This document shows positions 1 to 9,478 of a DNA stretch of 12,305 nt, piece after piece; position 1 is the stretch's first letter; each line of letters opens with the position of its first letter. The stretch lies in the NCBI GenBank assembly GCA_027325115.1, contig DAHWFG010000301.1:1-12305 (forward strand). Direction: 5' to 3'. The notes below the pieces were generated by a model that saw only the letters and a program-made list of their open reading frames with translations, was not told where the DNA came from and searched no databases. The position numbers were made by a program, and so were the translations under genes. The DNA is from JAKBCQ01 sp021807585 (lineage in GTDB: Bacteria > Planctomycetota > Planctomycetia > Isosphaerales > Isosphaeraceae).

Positions 1-309
1 TGGGCGGGGTTGGTTTTGGACAAGGGGACGATCCACGAGATCCTTGGAGGCCTGAAGACGATGAGCATGATTGAAGAATCGTCGTTCGTTCGTATTTGGC
101 TGGATAGAGGCGAAGAGAAAGGGAAGGCCGAGGGGAAGGCCGAGGGAGAGCGAGCTATCATCCTCCGATTGGGTCGAAAACGCTTCGGCGAACCCGACGC
201 GGAGACGCTTGAGAAGCTCGAATCGATTCAACAAATTGAGCGGCTCGAGGAGATCTCTGATCGATTGATCACGGCGACGAATTGGATCGAGGCGATCGGG
301 GAAGCGTGA
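1..309 (+). CDS. C-terminal part of an Rpn-family (PD-(D/E)XK-like) nuclease/putative transposase, 5' end outside the window
   Basis: The reading frame is open from the first base to a TGA at 307-309, so this is probably the 3' end of a longer gene; the TTG at 10 is an internal codon rather than a convincing start. The visible 102 residues contain a tandem charged repeat (KGKAEGKAEGE, about residues 38-48), then LRLGRKRFGEPD and a helical tail with ERLEEISDRLI. This layout, a Gly/Lys/Glu linker repeat followed by an L.LGRKRFG...ERLE.LSDRL tail, is what I know from the C-termini of Rpn/DUF4351-type proteins, which are numerous in planctomycetes and cyanobacteria. Known Rpn proteins are DNA endonucleases that promote RecA-independent recombination. 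The catalytic core would lie upstream and cannot be seen, so activity cannot be judged. An isolated tail fragment (pseudogene) is also possible. Confidence 0.6.
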   Translation, partial: WAGLVLDKGTIHEILGGLKTMSMIEESSFVRIWLDRGEEKGKAEGKAEGERAIILRLGRKRFGEPDAETLEKLESIQQIERLEEISDRLITATNWIEAIGEA

Positions 310-324
310 GATCTATTCGGCATC

Positions 325-338
325 TTATACTTGTATAA
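325..338. repeat. Short perfect inverted repeat, possible operator
   Basis: TTATAC-TT-GTATAA is a perfect 6-2-6 palindrome. It starts 15 bases after the stop of the Rpn-like gene and about 200 bases before the DUF1569 gene. It is AT-rich within a GC-rich background and resembles a dimeric-repressor site or a promoter -10 region. No bound factor can be named, and a chance occurrence is possible. Confidence 0.2.
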
Positions 339-541
339 AATGAGCATTCCGGCGAGCGTTAATCGCAACACGGGAAAGCTCTTCCCTTGATGATTCAGGC
401 GAATCGGCAGCCCCTTGATTCGCCGTCCCATCGCCGGCAGATTGATGAGCGATCGTCATGTTCCGATGTGGAAATCGGAATAAAACAAACCGTCGCGGAC
501 GCGATCGGTTTCTTCTCCTTCATCACAAGGCGATTATCCTG

Positions 542-1033
542 ATGGAAACCGCATCGGCGCCGGTCGTCACCAAGAACGTTTCAGGACGTCGCGAGCTCCA
601 TTTTCACGCGATCGATGAGATCGTCGCCGACGCCGAGAAGCTGGTCGCTTCACCGAACATCAAGACGCTCGGCAATTGGCCCCTCGGCAGGCTTCTGGCG
701 CATCTGACAACCGCGATCAACGGCTCGATCGACGGAGTCGACGCCAGAGCTCCGTTGCTGTTCCGGCTCGCGGGAAAGCTCGTGAAAAACCGCATTCTCA
801 ACAGCGCGATGCTTCCCGGCTTTCAACTTCCCGATCGATTCCAGGCCGATCTTTTTCCCGAAGTCGAATCGCCCCAAGACGCTCTCGAAGGGCTCCTTAA
901 AGCCGCCGCGCGGGCCAAAACCGAACGTATGACGGCGCGCCATCCCGTTTTTGGTCAATTAACACATGACGAATGGACACAGCTTCATTTGCGACACGCC
1001 GAATTGCATCTCAGTTTCGTCGTTCCAGAGTGA
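542..1033 (+). CDS. DUF1569 domain protein (DinB-like four-helix fold)
   Basis: A 163-residue protein matching the DUF1569 pattern: an N-terminal RRELHFHAIDEIVADAE segment, then LGNWPLGRLLAHL (residues 43-55), a middle stretch ending MLPGFQLPDRF, and the C-terminal HPVFGQLTHDEW...LHLRHAELHLSF. Histidines at about residues 54, 149, 152 and 156 sit where DinB-superfamily proteins place metal ligands, but the family has no established reaction. There is no signal peptide, so it should be cytoplasmic. The ATG at 542 is preferred over the in-frame ATG at 458, because the extra 28 residues are Arg/Asn-rich and unlike the family while starting at 542 gives the usual length. The ribosome site is weak (AAGG about 11 bases upstream). 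It converges on glnN and shares the intervening hairpin at 1136-1178. Confidence 0.8.
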   Translation: METASAPVVTKNVSGRRELHFHAIDEIVADAEKLVASPNIKTLGNWPLGRLLAHLTTAINGSIDGVDARAPLLFRLAGKLVKNRILNSAMLPGFQLPDRFQADLFPEVESPQDALEGLLKAAARAKTERMTARHPVFGQLTHDEWTQLHLRHAELHLSFVVPE

Positions 1034-1135
1034 GAATAACTTCGAGACCCCGCTTATCCAGGGTCGCTCAGCATATGTTGCGTCGATCCCTTCGATCGAT
1101 CCGCCGAATCCGCGCCGATCAGCGGGATAAAAACA

Positions 1136-1178
1136 ATCAGGATTCATGAAAGGTTATTGTACCTTCATGAATCCTGAT
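1136..1178. terminator. Long hairpin between convergent genes, probable bidirectional terminator
   Basis: The left arm (1136-1154) and right arm (1161-1178) are reverse complements except for one bulged A; 15 outer pairs are uninterrupted and the loop is TATTGT. A further AAAC/GTTT pairing extends the base past a second bulge. Read on the minus strand (from glnN), the stem is followed by GTTTTTATCCC; read on the plus strand (from the DUF1569 gene), by GTTTATAGG. The position between two converging genes and the U-runs suggest a two-way intrinsic terminator, stronger for glnN. The stem is long and only moderately GC-rich for a terminator, so a mobile palindromic element cannot be excluded. Confidence 0.6.
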
Positions 1179-1226
1179 GTTTATAGGATCAAAGACCGGC
1201 GAGTCCTCGCGGGTCGGACACGCTCT

Positions 1227-3422
<2,196 letters not shown>

Positions 3423-3736
3423 AATATCAATTGACTCCCTATTGGCTTGCCGATTACCGATCGATTTCCGCGTCGCCCCGACGATCGAAACGGACGATTT
3501 CGACCGTCGCTTGATTCGAACATCACTCATAATCATGCATTTGAACGCGAACGCTCAAATCCACGATCGAGTCTCAGCCGGCGAGCGGAAGGAGAGGTTG
3601 CTCGCGCGAAACGCGAGTTCGACACGGCCGGAAAGAGTCGTCGCGGGGTCAACGTCACGAAAAAAGAATAACGGCGACGTCCGCGATTCGCCAGTCGTCG
3701 CCGACCAATCTTTGGAATTCCACGATTCCAGATCGA
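3423..3736. other. Intergenic region upstream of glnN
   Basis: These 314 bases separate glnN from the lipoprotein gene on the same strand. The distal part carries the terminator at 3661-3704 and a TGGAATTCCA palindrome at 3715-3724. The remaining roughly 238 bases should hold the glnN promoter and leader. On the minus strand there is an AT-richer patch around 3520-3545 (GATTAT) that could be a -10 region, but no good -35 pairs with it. Short open frames here have skewed Arg/Ser-rich composition and look non-coding. Confidence 0.4.
3661..3704 (-). terminator. Intrinsic terminator of the lipoprotein gene
   Basis: On the minus strand the 8-base GC stem CGGCGACG/CGTCGCCG (3697-3704 pairing with 3673-3680, 16-base loop that can itself pair GCG/CGC) is followed directly by TTATTCTTTTTT. 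It starts 32 bases past the lipoprotein stop codon. A GC stem with a U-rich tail is the classic intrinsic terminator form, which argues that glnN has its own promoter. Confidence 0.6.
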
Positions 3737-4288
3737 TCAAGGCTTCTTGGCGAGCTTCGCCAGGAACTTCGCCGGGTCGGCTTCAAACTCTTTCTTGCAG
3801 CCCTTGCAGCAAAGGAACGCGGTCTTGCCCTCGGCTTCAACCTTGACCGGAACCCCCATACCCCCCAGCGGATGATCGCTGACGACGCAATTCACTTGCG
3901 CAGCCGCGAGCACGCGATCGGACTCGGGAAGCTTGGCGATGTTCGCCGCGATCTCCTCTTTGCTCGGCGCCTCCTCGTCGGCCTCATCCTTCGCTTTGGA
4001 TTCTTCCTTCGCTTTGGCTTCGGATGCAATCCCTGATTTCACCCCCTCCGAATCGGCTTTCATCATCCCCTTTCCGCTCAAGGCGCGATAATTTCTCATG
4101 CGATATGAATATTCTTCATTGCTGATATTCAAGGGGGTTTGCTCTGGGGGTTTGTTCGCCTGGGTCGCGGCGGGCGCGGGCGGGATCGGCGACGGAGCGG
4201 GCTCGGCCGAAGGAGTCGTCGACTTTTGATCGCAACCCGCCAACACCGCCAAACCGATCACGAGACCAAAATACAGATGATTTCGCAT
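3737..4288 (-). CDS. Lipoprotein with C-terminal YHS/TRASH-like Cys-rich putative metal-binding module
   Basis: A 183-residue exported lipoprotein. The N-terminus has a short basic start, a hydrophobic core (LYFGLVIGLAVLAG) and a canonical LAGC lipobox with Cys19 as the lipidated residue; Asp follows it, which in E. coli would favour inner-membrane retention. Residues 23-52 are a Pro/Ala/Ser tether and 88-112 a highly charged Lys/Glu/Ala linker, probably helical. The C-terminus (132-178) has C134, H139, then FLCCKGCKKEFEADPAKFL with C160, C161 and C164. This CxxxxH plus CCxxC pattern with a trailing DPAKFL resembles YHS/TRASH-like modules of planctomycete exported proteins and suggests binding of copper or another soft metal; the metal is inferred. 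The ATG at 4288 has GAGGGA 7 bases upstream. It is followed by its own terminator and diverges from the gene at 4702. Confidence 0.8.
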   Translation of the reverse strand: MRNHLYFGLVIGLAVLAGCDQKSTTPSAEPAPSPIPPAPAATQANKPPEQTPLNISNEEYSYRMRNYRALSGKGMMKADSEGVKSGIASEAKAKEESKAKDEADEEAPSKEEIAANIAKLPESDRVLAAAQVNCVVSDHPLGGMGVPVKVEAEGKTAFLCCKGCKKEFEADPAKFLAKLAKKP

Positions 4289-4701
4289 CGTCCATTCCCT
4301 CAGTTGGGTTCAAAAAAACCGTGAATGCGCCGAAACGGTGCCGCGGTTCAGCACGAACGGATCGACGCGATTATTCGATCATAATCGCCCCACCAAACAA
4401 ACGCCAATCCTTTTGATCGCTCCCGATCGTCGCCAAATCGCCGCGGCGGAAAGCCGGCATCGGCGCGTATGGCGTATTCCAACGCCCCGCGGATTCGATT
4501 CGTCCACATTCTTCGCCCCGCGGGCTACATCTTCCGTCCGCTCCCGGCTAGGATAAATGAGCGACCCGATCCAACCCGATGCCGGCGGAAGCGGCGCGAC
4601 CCGTCGCGATCCAATCGACATCGAGACGAGTTCGAATTCCCCCTGGTCGTTTTGTCCTCAAAAATCGCTCTCCCCACCCTGACCCAGCGCGAGTTTGGCC
4701 A
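4289..4701. other. Divergent intergenic region
   Basis: These 413 bases lie between the lipoprotein gene (-) and the exported hydrolase-like gene (+) and should contain both promoters. I see a CATAAT at 4380-4385 (+) and AATAAT/TATGAT-like hexamers on the minus strand over the same AT patch (about 4370-4385), but none has a good -35 at normal spacing. The in-frame extension of the downstream gene from 4579 is Arg/Pro-rich and not signal-peptide-like. No RNA gene or convincing small gene was seen. Confidence 0.4.
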
Positions 4702-7068
4702 ATGATTGCAAGAGCTCGTCGGATCGGAATCTCGGTGTTCGTCGGATGGCTGACAATCCTGACAGGCGCCCCCTCGAACTCCCTCGCGGGAACGGTAAGG
4801 CTCAGGGACGGAACCGTCTACCGCGGCGAGGTCGCTCGCGACAACACGATTTACACCGTCTTCGACGGCGTCAAACGGATCATCCTCCGCGATAATCGTA
4901 TCGCAACGACACAATCAGATAATTATATAAATGAATTTGAACGCATCAAAGTCGATCAACCGCTCGAGGTGCACGCGGGACAGATGCCCGTTTTCGCGAT
5001 CGGAGTCAACGCCGGACCGTGGGACGAACAGGGAAGACGAATGTTCAGCTTCCACGGTCAAATCGGCAAAACGGGGACGCCGCGCACCTATTCGATGAGC
5101 CAGGCCATCAACGAAATCGGCGCCGATCACGTGCATATCCGAGGGATTACGGGCTTTTGGCAAGGACGCCTCGCGCTCGATCAGGTGCCTCGCAAAACGA
5201 TCCTCTCGCTCTTGTCGACGGTCGATTCCAAAGATTTAAACATGCGATTGAGCGTGATCAAATTGCTGATCCAGGCCGAGTGGTACGCCGACGCCGACGC
5301 GGCTCTCGTTTCGATCGCCAAAGATTTTCCCGATCAGGAGGAAAAAGTCGCGACGATTCGCAAGTCGATCAAGGAATGGTCGGCGGCGAACGAGTTGCGG
5401 GCGATTCGCGTGCGAGTGAAGGCGCGACAGTATCGGGGCGCTCTATCGCGCTTGAAAACGTTCCCGACCGCGGGCGCCGCGGCTTCAGACGTCGCCGAGG
5501 TGCGCGATCTGATTCAGAAGCTCGACAAGGATTTCGCCGCCGATCGAGCTCTCGGCGACGCGATCCGCAAGCTCGACGACGGCCTCCCCGAAGCCGAGGC
5601 GAGCTTCTGGCGAGTGCCGATGGTCGAAGTTCTCAAAGGCCTTTCCGAAGCCGGCGACTCCGTCCGCGATCGCCTGGCCGCGTACGAGAAAGCCGCCGCC
5701 GATCCCAACATCACTCCCGACGTCAAATTGGCGCTGGCGATGTCGGGCTGGATCGTCGGGGCGGATTACGCCGTTCCCAAACAGACGACCGCCCGCAATT
5801 TATGGAAGGCGCGCGATCTCGTGCGTGATTATTTAAGAACAACTTCCGAATCAAAGCATGCCGAAATCCTTGACGAACTGCGCGACATCGATCTCGCCGG
5901 GGTCGGCGGAAGCGCGGTTTCGATCGTCGACGTTTATACCAGAATCGTCGAACTCTCCCAGCCCCCCCGCGCCGACGCCAAGACGACCGATCAAGGGGTC
6001 TCGATGTCGCGCGTGCTCGACGACGACAACCCCGTCCCCACCGAATACGCCGTCCTCCTCCCACCCGAATATCACCCGCTTCGCACTTATCCCGCGATCG
6101 TCGCGCTCCATGAGGGAAAGGGGGCGGTCTCGGCGATCGATTGGTGGCGCGATCAGGCGCAAAAACGTGGTTATATCATTATTGCTCCAGAATACAATCT
6201 GCCCGATCGCAAGGGCGTGTACGATTATTCGCCCAACGAGCACGGCGCCGTCACGCTCGCGCTCCGCGACGCGCTCAAACGTTATTCGATCGACGCCGAT
6301 CGGGTTTTTCTCGGCGGTCAGCTCACCGGCGGCGACATGGCCTGGGATCTCGGCCTGGCGCATCCCGATCGATTCGCCGGCGTCGCAACCGTTTCGGGAG
6401 GCCCGCTCAAATATGTTTTCACCAACCGTTCGCACGCCAAATGGCTTCCCATGTACATCGTCGTCGGCGATCTCAACCCGTTCCTTGAAGAAGTGTTCTT
6501 CCCAATGGTCAAGGATATGATTAGCCGTTATCCAGACGTGACGTACGTCGAATATTATCAGCGAGGCGCCGAGGATTTGCCCGAGGAGGCGCCCCGAATC
6601 CTCGACTGGATGGATAAACGAAAACGCGATCCGTATCCCAAATCGTTCGACGCGAGCGCCGCGAGATCGTGCGACGACCGCTTCTTCGGGGTCGTGATCG
6701 ACGAATTCCAGGCCGGGCGGACGACCGCGCCCGAGGCCGCCGAACCGACCGGCAAAAACATCCATCCCGCGACGATCCGACTCCGCACCAGCGCGCTATC
6801 CAACCTGATGAACTTCACCGTGTCGGGAATCAATCGTATGCACGTGTGGTTAAGCCCGCAAATCGTCGATTTCAACAAGAAATTCGAGGTCCGGGTCAAC
6901 GGCGCACCCTATTTTAAAGGAACCGCGCGCCCCGATCTCGAAGCGTTTCTCGAAGATTTGCGCATCCGCGGCGACCGCAAGCAAACGTATTGGCTCAAAG
7001 TGACGAAAGCCGGAACGGGCCGAACCCGCCGCGCCGCAACCGCGCCCAACCGTCGACCGCGCTCTTAA
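4702..7068 (+). CDS. Large exported alpha/beta-hydrolase-fold protein with apparently non-catalytic triad
   Basis: A 788-residue secreted or periplasmic protein. The ATG at 4702 is chosen because a signal peptide starts there (MIARARR, hydrophobic core to about residue 21, likely cleavage after SLA at 29); the in-frame ATG at 4579 would bury it. Residues 30-70 (VRLRDGTVYRGEV) look like a small beta-barrel domain. Residues about 165-400 are a helical, TPR-like region. Residues about 445-640 form an alpha/beta-hydrolase domain: TYPAIVALHEGKG (462-474), VFLGGQLTGGDMAWDLGLAH (535-554), VVGD (587-590) and ILDWM. A beta-rich C-terminal region (about 690-770) follows. The nucleophile elbow, normally GxSxG, reads G-Q-L-T-G, with Leu541 in the Ser position; the usual catalytic His region reads RGAED, with Ala623. 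It may therefore bind rather than hydrolyse its ligand. The substrate is unknown. No clear ribosome site is visible. Confidence 0.75.
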   Translation: MIARARRIGISVFVGWLTILTGAPSNSLAGTVRLRDGTVYRGEVARDNTIYTVFDGVKRIILRDNRIATTQSDNYINEFERIKVDQPLEVHAGQMPVFAIGVNAGPWDEQGRRMFSFHGQIGKTGTPRTYSMSQAINEIGADHVHIRGITGFWQGRLALDQVPRKTILSLLSTVDSKDLNMRLSVIKLLIQAEWYADADAALVSIAKDFPDQEEKVATIRKSIKEWSAANELRAIRVRVKARQYRGALSRLKTFPTAGAAASDVAEVRDLIQKLDKDFAADRALGDAIRKLDDGLPEAEASFWRVPMVEVLKGLSEAGDSVRDRLAAYEKAAADPNITPDVKLALAMSGWIVGADYAVPKQTTARNLWKARDLVRDYLRTTSESKHAEILDELRDIDLAGVGGSAVSIVDVYTRIVELSQPPRADAKTTDQGVSMSRVLDDDNPVPTEYAVLLPPEYHPLRTYPAIVALHEGKGAVSAIDWWRDQAQKRGYIIIAPEYNLPDRKGVYDYSPNEHGAVTLALRDALKRYSIDADRVFLGGQLTGGDMAWDLGLAHPDRFAGVATVSGGPLKYVFTNRSHAKWLPMYIVVGDLNPFLEEVFFPMVKDMISRYPDVTYVEYYQRGAEDLPEEAPRILDWMDKRKRDPYPKSFDASAARSCDDRFFGVVIDEFQAGRTTAPEAAEPTGKNIHPATIRLRTSALSNLMNFTVSGINRMHVWLSPQIVDFNKKFEVRVNGAPYFKGTARPDLEAFLEDLRIRGDRKQTYWLKVTKAGTGRTRRAATAPNRRPRS

Positions 7069-7149
7069 CCCCGATCACACATATGCGCTCGTTTTTTCTC
7101 ATCGAATGCCCGAGCGATCTTTTCTTCGTAGAGATGATTACATCTAAAC

Positions 7150-8613
7150 ATGAACGCACTTGATACTCCCGATTGGGTCCGCGACGCCGTCTTCGTCCAG
7201 ATCTTCCCCGATCGCTTCGCGAAAAGCGCATCGGTTCCCAAACCCGCCGGGCTGAAACCGTGGGGAGATCCCCCGACGATTCACGGCTACCAAGGAGGGG
7301 ATTTGATCGGCGTTCTTGAACATCTCGATTATCTTACCGATCTCGGGGTGAACGCGATCTACTTCACGCCGATCTTCCAATCGGCGTCGAATCATCGCTA
7401 TCACACGCACGATTATGAGAAAGTCGATCCGATGCTGGGGGGAACCGAGGCGCTCGGTCGGCTGCTGAAAGAAACGAAACAACGCGGAGTCCGCGTCGTC
7501 CTCGACGGCGTGTTCAACCACGCGAGCCGGGGATTCCTGCCGTTCAACGACATCCTTGAAAACGGCAAAGATTCGGCATATCTTGATTGGTTTACGATTC
7601 ACGGATTCCCGCTCCACGCGTACGACGGCCAAAAGCCGAATTACTCGGCGTGGTGGGGGATCCCCGCGCTCCCCAAGTTCAACGTCAAATGTCCCGAGGC
7701 GCGCGAATTCCTGCTCGAGATCGCTCGCCGTTGGATCGAGTTCGGAATCGACGGCTGGCGGCTCGACGTCGCGAACGAGATCGACGACGACGACTTTTGG
7801 CGCGAATTCCGTCGCCGCGTCCGTAACGCCGATCCGCAAGCGTACATCGTCGGTGAAGTATGGGACGACGCCCACCGTTGGCTCAAAGGAGACATGTGGG
7901 ACGCCGTGATGAATTATCAATTCACTCGCGCCTGCATCGGCTATTTCATCGGCGACGCGGTCGACGAACCGCTCCTCAAAAAAACGAGCCTCTTTCCCGC
8001 GGGGCCGACGGGAGCTCCCGCGTTCGCAGCCAGGATCGAAAGCCTCCTCGCCCGCTATCATCCCGAGATCAATTCGGTGATGCTCAACCTGCTTTCCAGT
8101 CACGACATGGCGCGGTTCCTCACGATGGCGCGCGGCGATCGCTCGGCGGTTCGGCTCGCAACCCTCTTTCAAACGACTTATCTCGGCGCGCCTTCAATCT
8201 ATTACGGCGACGAAATCGGCCTGCCGGGAGCGCACGATCCCGATAACCGCCGCGCGTTCCCCTGGCACGCACCTGAAACATGGGATTATGATTTATTGAA
8301 TGATTTTAAACGTTATATCGCGCTTCGTCATGAACGAGCGAGCTTGCGTCGCGGCGAATATCGCCCGCTTTTGGCCAAGCAAGGGGTTCACGTTCACGCG
8401 CGCATGCTGGGAGACGACGTCGTGATCGTCGCGCTCAACGCCGATCGGTCACGGCGCCGCGTCGACGTCCCCGTCGCCGGGCTTTTGGCCGAAGGCGCCG
8501 TGCTGCGACAAGCGTGGGCGTCGAACACCGTAAAAGTGGATGCGGGAAAAATCACTTCGGTCGATCTCCCGCCGCGCGAGGGACGCGTCTTCTTATCCGA
8601 GACCCGGCGATGA
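7150..8613 (+). CDS. GH13 alpha-amylase-family enzyme (cyclomaltodextrinase/neopullulanase-like)
   Basis: A 487-residue glycoside hydrolase of family 13, predicted to cleave or rearrange alpha-1,4-glucans such as maltodextrins. All conserved regions are present: DGVFNH (119-124), RLDVANE with nucleophile Asp206, GEVW with acid/base Glu236, and SSHD with Asp319. NHRYHTHDY (81-89) and the LPKFN motif (174-178), which resembles the MPKLN region V of cyclomaltodextrinases and neopullulanases, point to that branch. It lacks the roughly 120-residue N-terminal domain of classical members, starting almost at the barrel (PDWVRDAVFVQIFPDRF). About the last 90 residues form the C-terminal beta domain. 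No signal peptide, so cytoplasmic: storage or maltodextrin metabolism rather than starch secretion. The ribosome site is weak. It follows the exported protein after 81 bases and overlaps the methyltransferase by 4 bases. Exact specificity is not readable from sequence. Confidence 0.93.
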   Translation: MNALDTPDWVRDAVFVQIFPDRFAKSASVPKPAGLKPWGDPPTIHGYQGGDLIGVLEHLDYLTDLGVNAIYFTPIFQSASNHRYHTHDYEKVDPMLGGTEALGRLLKETKQRGVRVVLDGVFNHASRGFLPFNDILENGKDSAYLDWFTIHGFPLHAYDGQKPNYSAWWGIPALPKFNVKCPEAREFLLEIARRWIEFGIDGWRLDVANEIDDDDFWREFRRRVRNADPQAYIVGEVWDDAHRWLKGDMWDAVMNYQFTRACIGYFIGDAVDEPLLKKTSLFPAGPTGAPAFAARIESLLARYHPEINSVMLNLLSSHDMARFLTMARGDRSAVRLATLFQTTYLGAPSIYYGDEIGLPGAHDPDNRRAFPWHAPETWDYDLLNDFKRYIALRHERASLRRGEYRPLLAKQGVHVHARMLGDDVVIVALNADRSRRRVDVPVAGLLAEGAVLRQAWASNTVKVDAGKITSVDLPPREGRVFLSETRR

Positions 8614-9401
8614 CCGCGACCGGCGCCCCTCCCGATTGGTCGCTCCCCGAAGGCGTCGATGCGGCGTTGTGGAATTACACAAACGAGCAACGCCTGGCGC
8701 TCGACGAAGACGCTTACTTTCATAATCATCCTTTACTTAAAGCCGACTCGGCGGCGCTCGAGGCTCGTTTCGATCGACCGGGGTCGTTGATCGATCTCGG
8801 CTGCGGAACGGGTCGATTGAGCGTTCGATTCGCCGAACTCGGGTTTCGCGTGGTCGCGGTCGATCTTTCGACGCCGATGCTTCGCGCCGCCGCGGCTCGC
8901 GCCGAGAATTCGGGCGTACGCATCGCTCCGCTGCGAGCAAGCCTTTGCCGGCTCCAATGTATTCCCGATCAAAGCTTTGATTATGCGATATCGATGTTTA
9001 GCACGTTGGGGATGATTCGAGGCGCCGCGGCGCGCGGTCGCGCCGTCGCCGAGGCGAGCCGCATCCTTCGCGTCGGCGGTCGATCGGCGCTTCATGCGCA
9101 CAATCTATGGCTCAACCTTCGCGATTCGCAAGGTCGAATTCGGCTCGCGAAGGGGCTCTTTCGTTCGCTCGCCGGGGGCGACCCGATCGGCGACGTCCGA
9201 ATGACGTATCGCGGGGTTCCCAATATGTACGTGCACTTATTTACCTGGGGCGAGCTCGCGGGCGCTCTTAAAAGCAGCGGGTTCCGGATCGACGAAGTTC
9301 TGCCGATCGACGAGATCGACGCCAGGCCGATCGCCTTCCCCCGCCTGGCGCACTCGCTCCGAGCCGGCGGCTGGATCGTCTTCTGTACGCGTGTTCGTTA
9401 A
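8610..9401 (+). CDS. Class I SAM-dependent methyltransferase
   Basis: A 263-residue cytoplasmic methyltransferase of the UbiE/Methyltransf_11-25 type. SAM-binding motif I is IDLGCGTGRLSVRFAELG (61-78), the acidic ribose-contacting residue is Asp85 in VAVDLSTPML, and a DQSFDYAISMFSTLG segment (120-134) followed by EASRILRVGGR matches motifs II-III. Residues about 165-240 form a variable region with Tyr/Trp/His that should shape the acceptor site; the acceptor is unknown. The ATG at 8610-8612 overlaps the TGA of the GH13 gene (8611-8613) as ATGA, so the two are almost certainly co-transcribed and translationally coupled. An upstream in-frame ATG at 8514 lies inside the GH13 gene and adds a non-family Arg-rich stretch, so it was not used. 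A sugar or glucan acceptor is suggested only by the neighbour. Confidence 0.88.
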   Translation: MTATGAPPDWSLPEGVDAALWNYTNEQRLALDEDAYFHNHPLLKADSAALEARFDRPGSLIDLGCGTGRLSVRFAELGFRVVAVDLSTPMLRAAAARAENSGVRIAPLRASLCRLQCIPDQSFDYAISMFSTLGMIRGAAARGRAVAEASRILRVGGRSALHAHNLWLNLRDSQGRIRLAKGLFRSLAGGDPIGDVRMTYRGVPNMYVHLFTWGELAGALKSSGFRIDEVLPIDEIDARPIAFPRLAHSLRAGGWIVFCTRVR

Positions 9402-9478
9402 AAAATTTAATCATTTGTAAATAATTTGATACGTTATTTTAAATACAACCGCTTATTATATGATATAATAAAGAACTA
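9402..9478. other. AT-rich convergent intergenic island with palindrome
   Basis: By my count 13 of 77 bases are G or C (about 17%), against roughly 60% around it. It contains a 19-base palindrome, TTATTATAT-G-ATATAATAA (9453-9471), and a weaker AAATAA...TTATTT repeat (9420-9440). It lies between two converging stop codons, so a two-way transcription end is the simplest role, although the stem is A/T only and weak by normal terminator standards. Confidence 0.45.

Noticed and set aside
458..541. Longer N-terminus for the DUF1569 protein
   Set aside because: The added 28 residues are unlike the family; the ATG at 542 gives the normal length.
4579..4701. Longer N-terminus for the hydrolase-like protein
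   Set aside because: It would place the signal peptide internally, and the added residues are Arg/Pro-rich with no ribosome site before them.
5851..6765. 304-codon open frame on the minus strand
   Set aside because: It lies entirely inside the hydrolase-like gene, matches no family, and arises from the complement of its codon pattern.
7086..7130. CGCTCG/CGAGCG repeat followed by ATCTTTTC, possible terminator after the hydrolase-like gene
   Set aside because: The 6-base stem has a 19-base loop and a broken T-run, so it is too weak to call.
7144..8172. 342-codon open frame on the minus strand
   Set aside because: It is antisense to the GH13 gene, whose catalytic motifs are intact; its composition is Arg/Glu/Val-skewed and no domain is recognisable.
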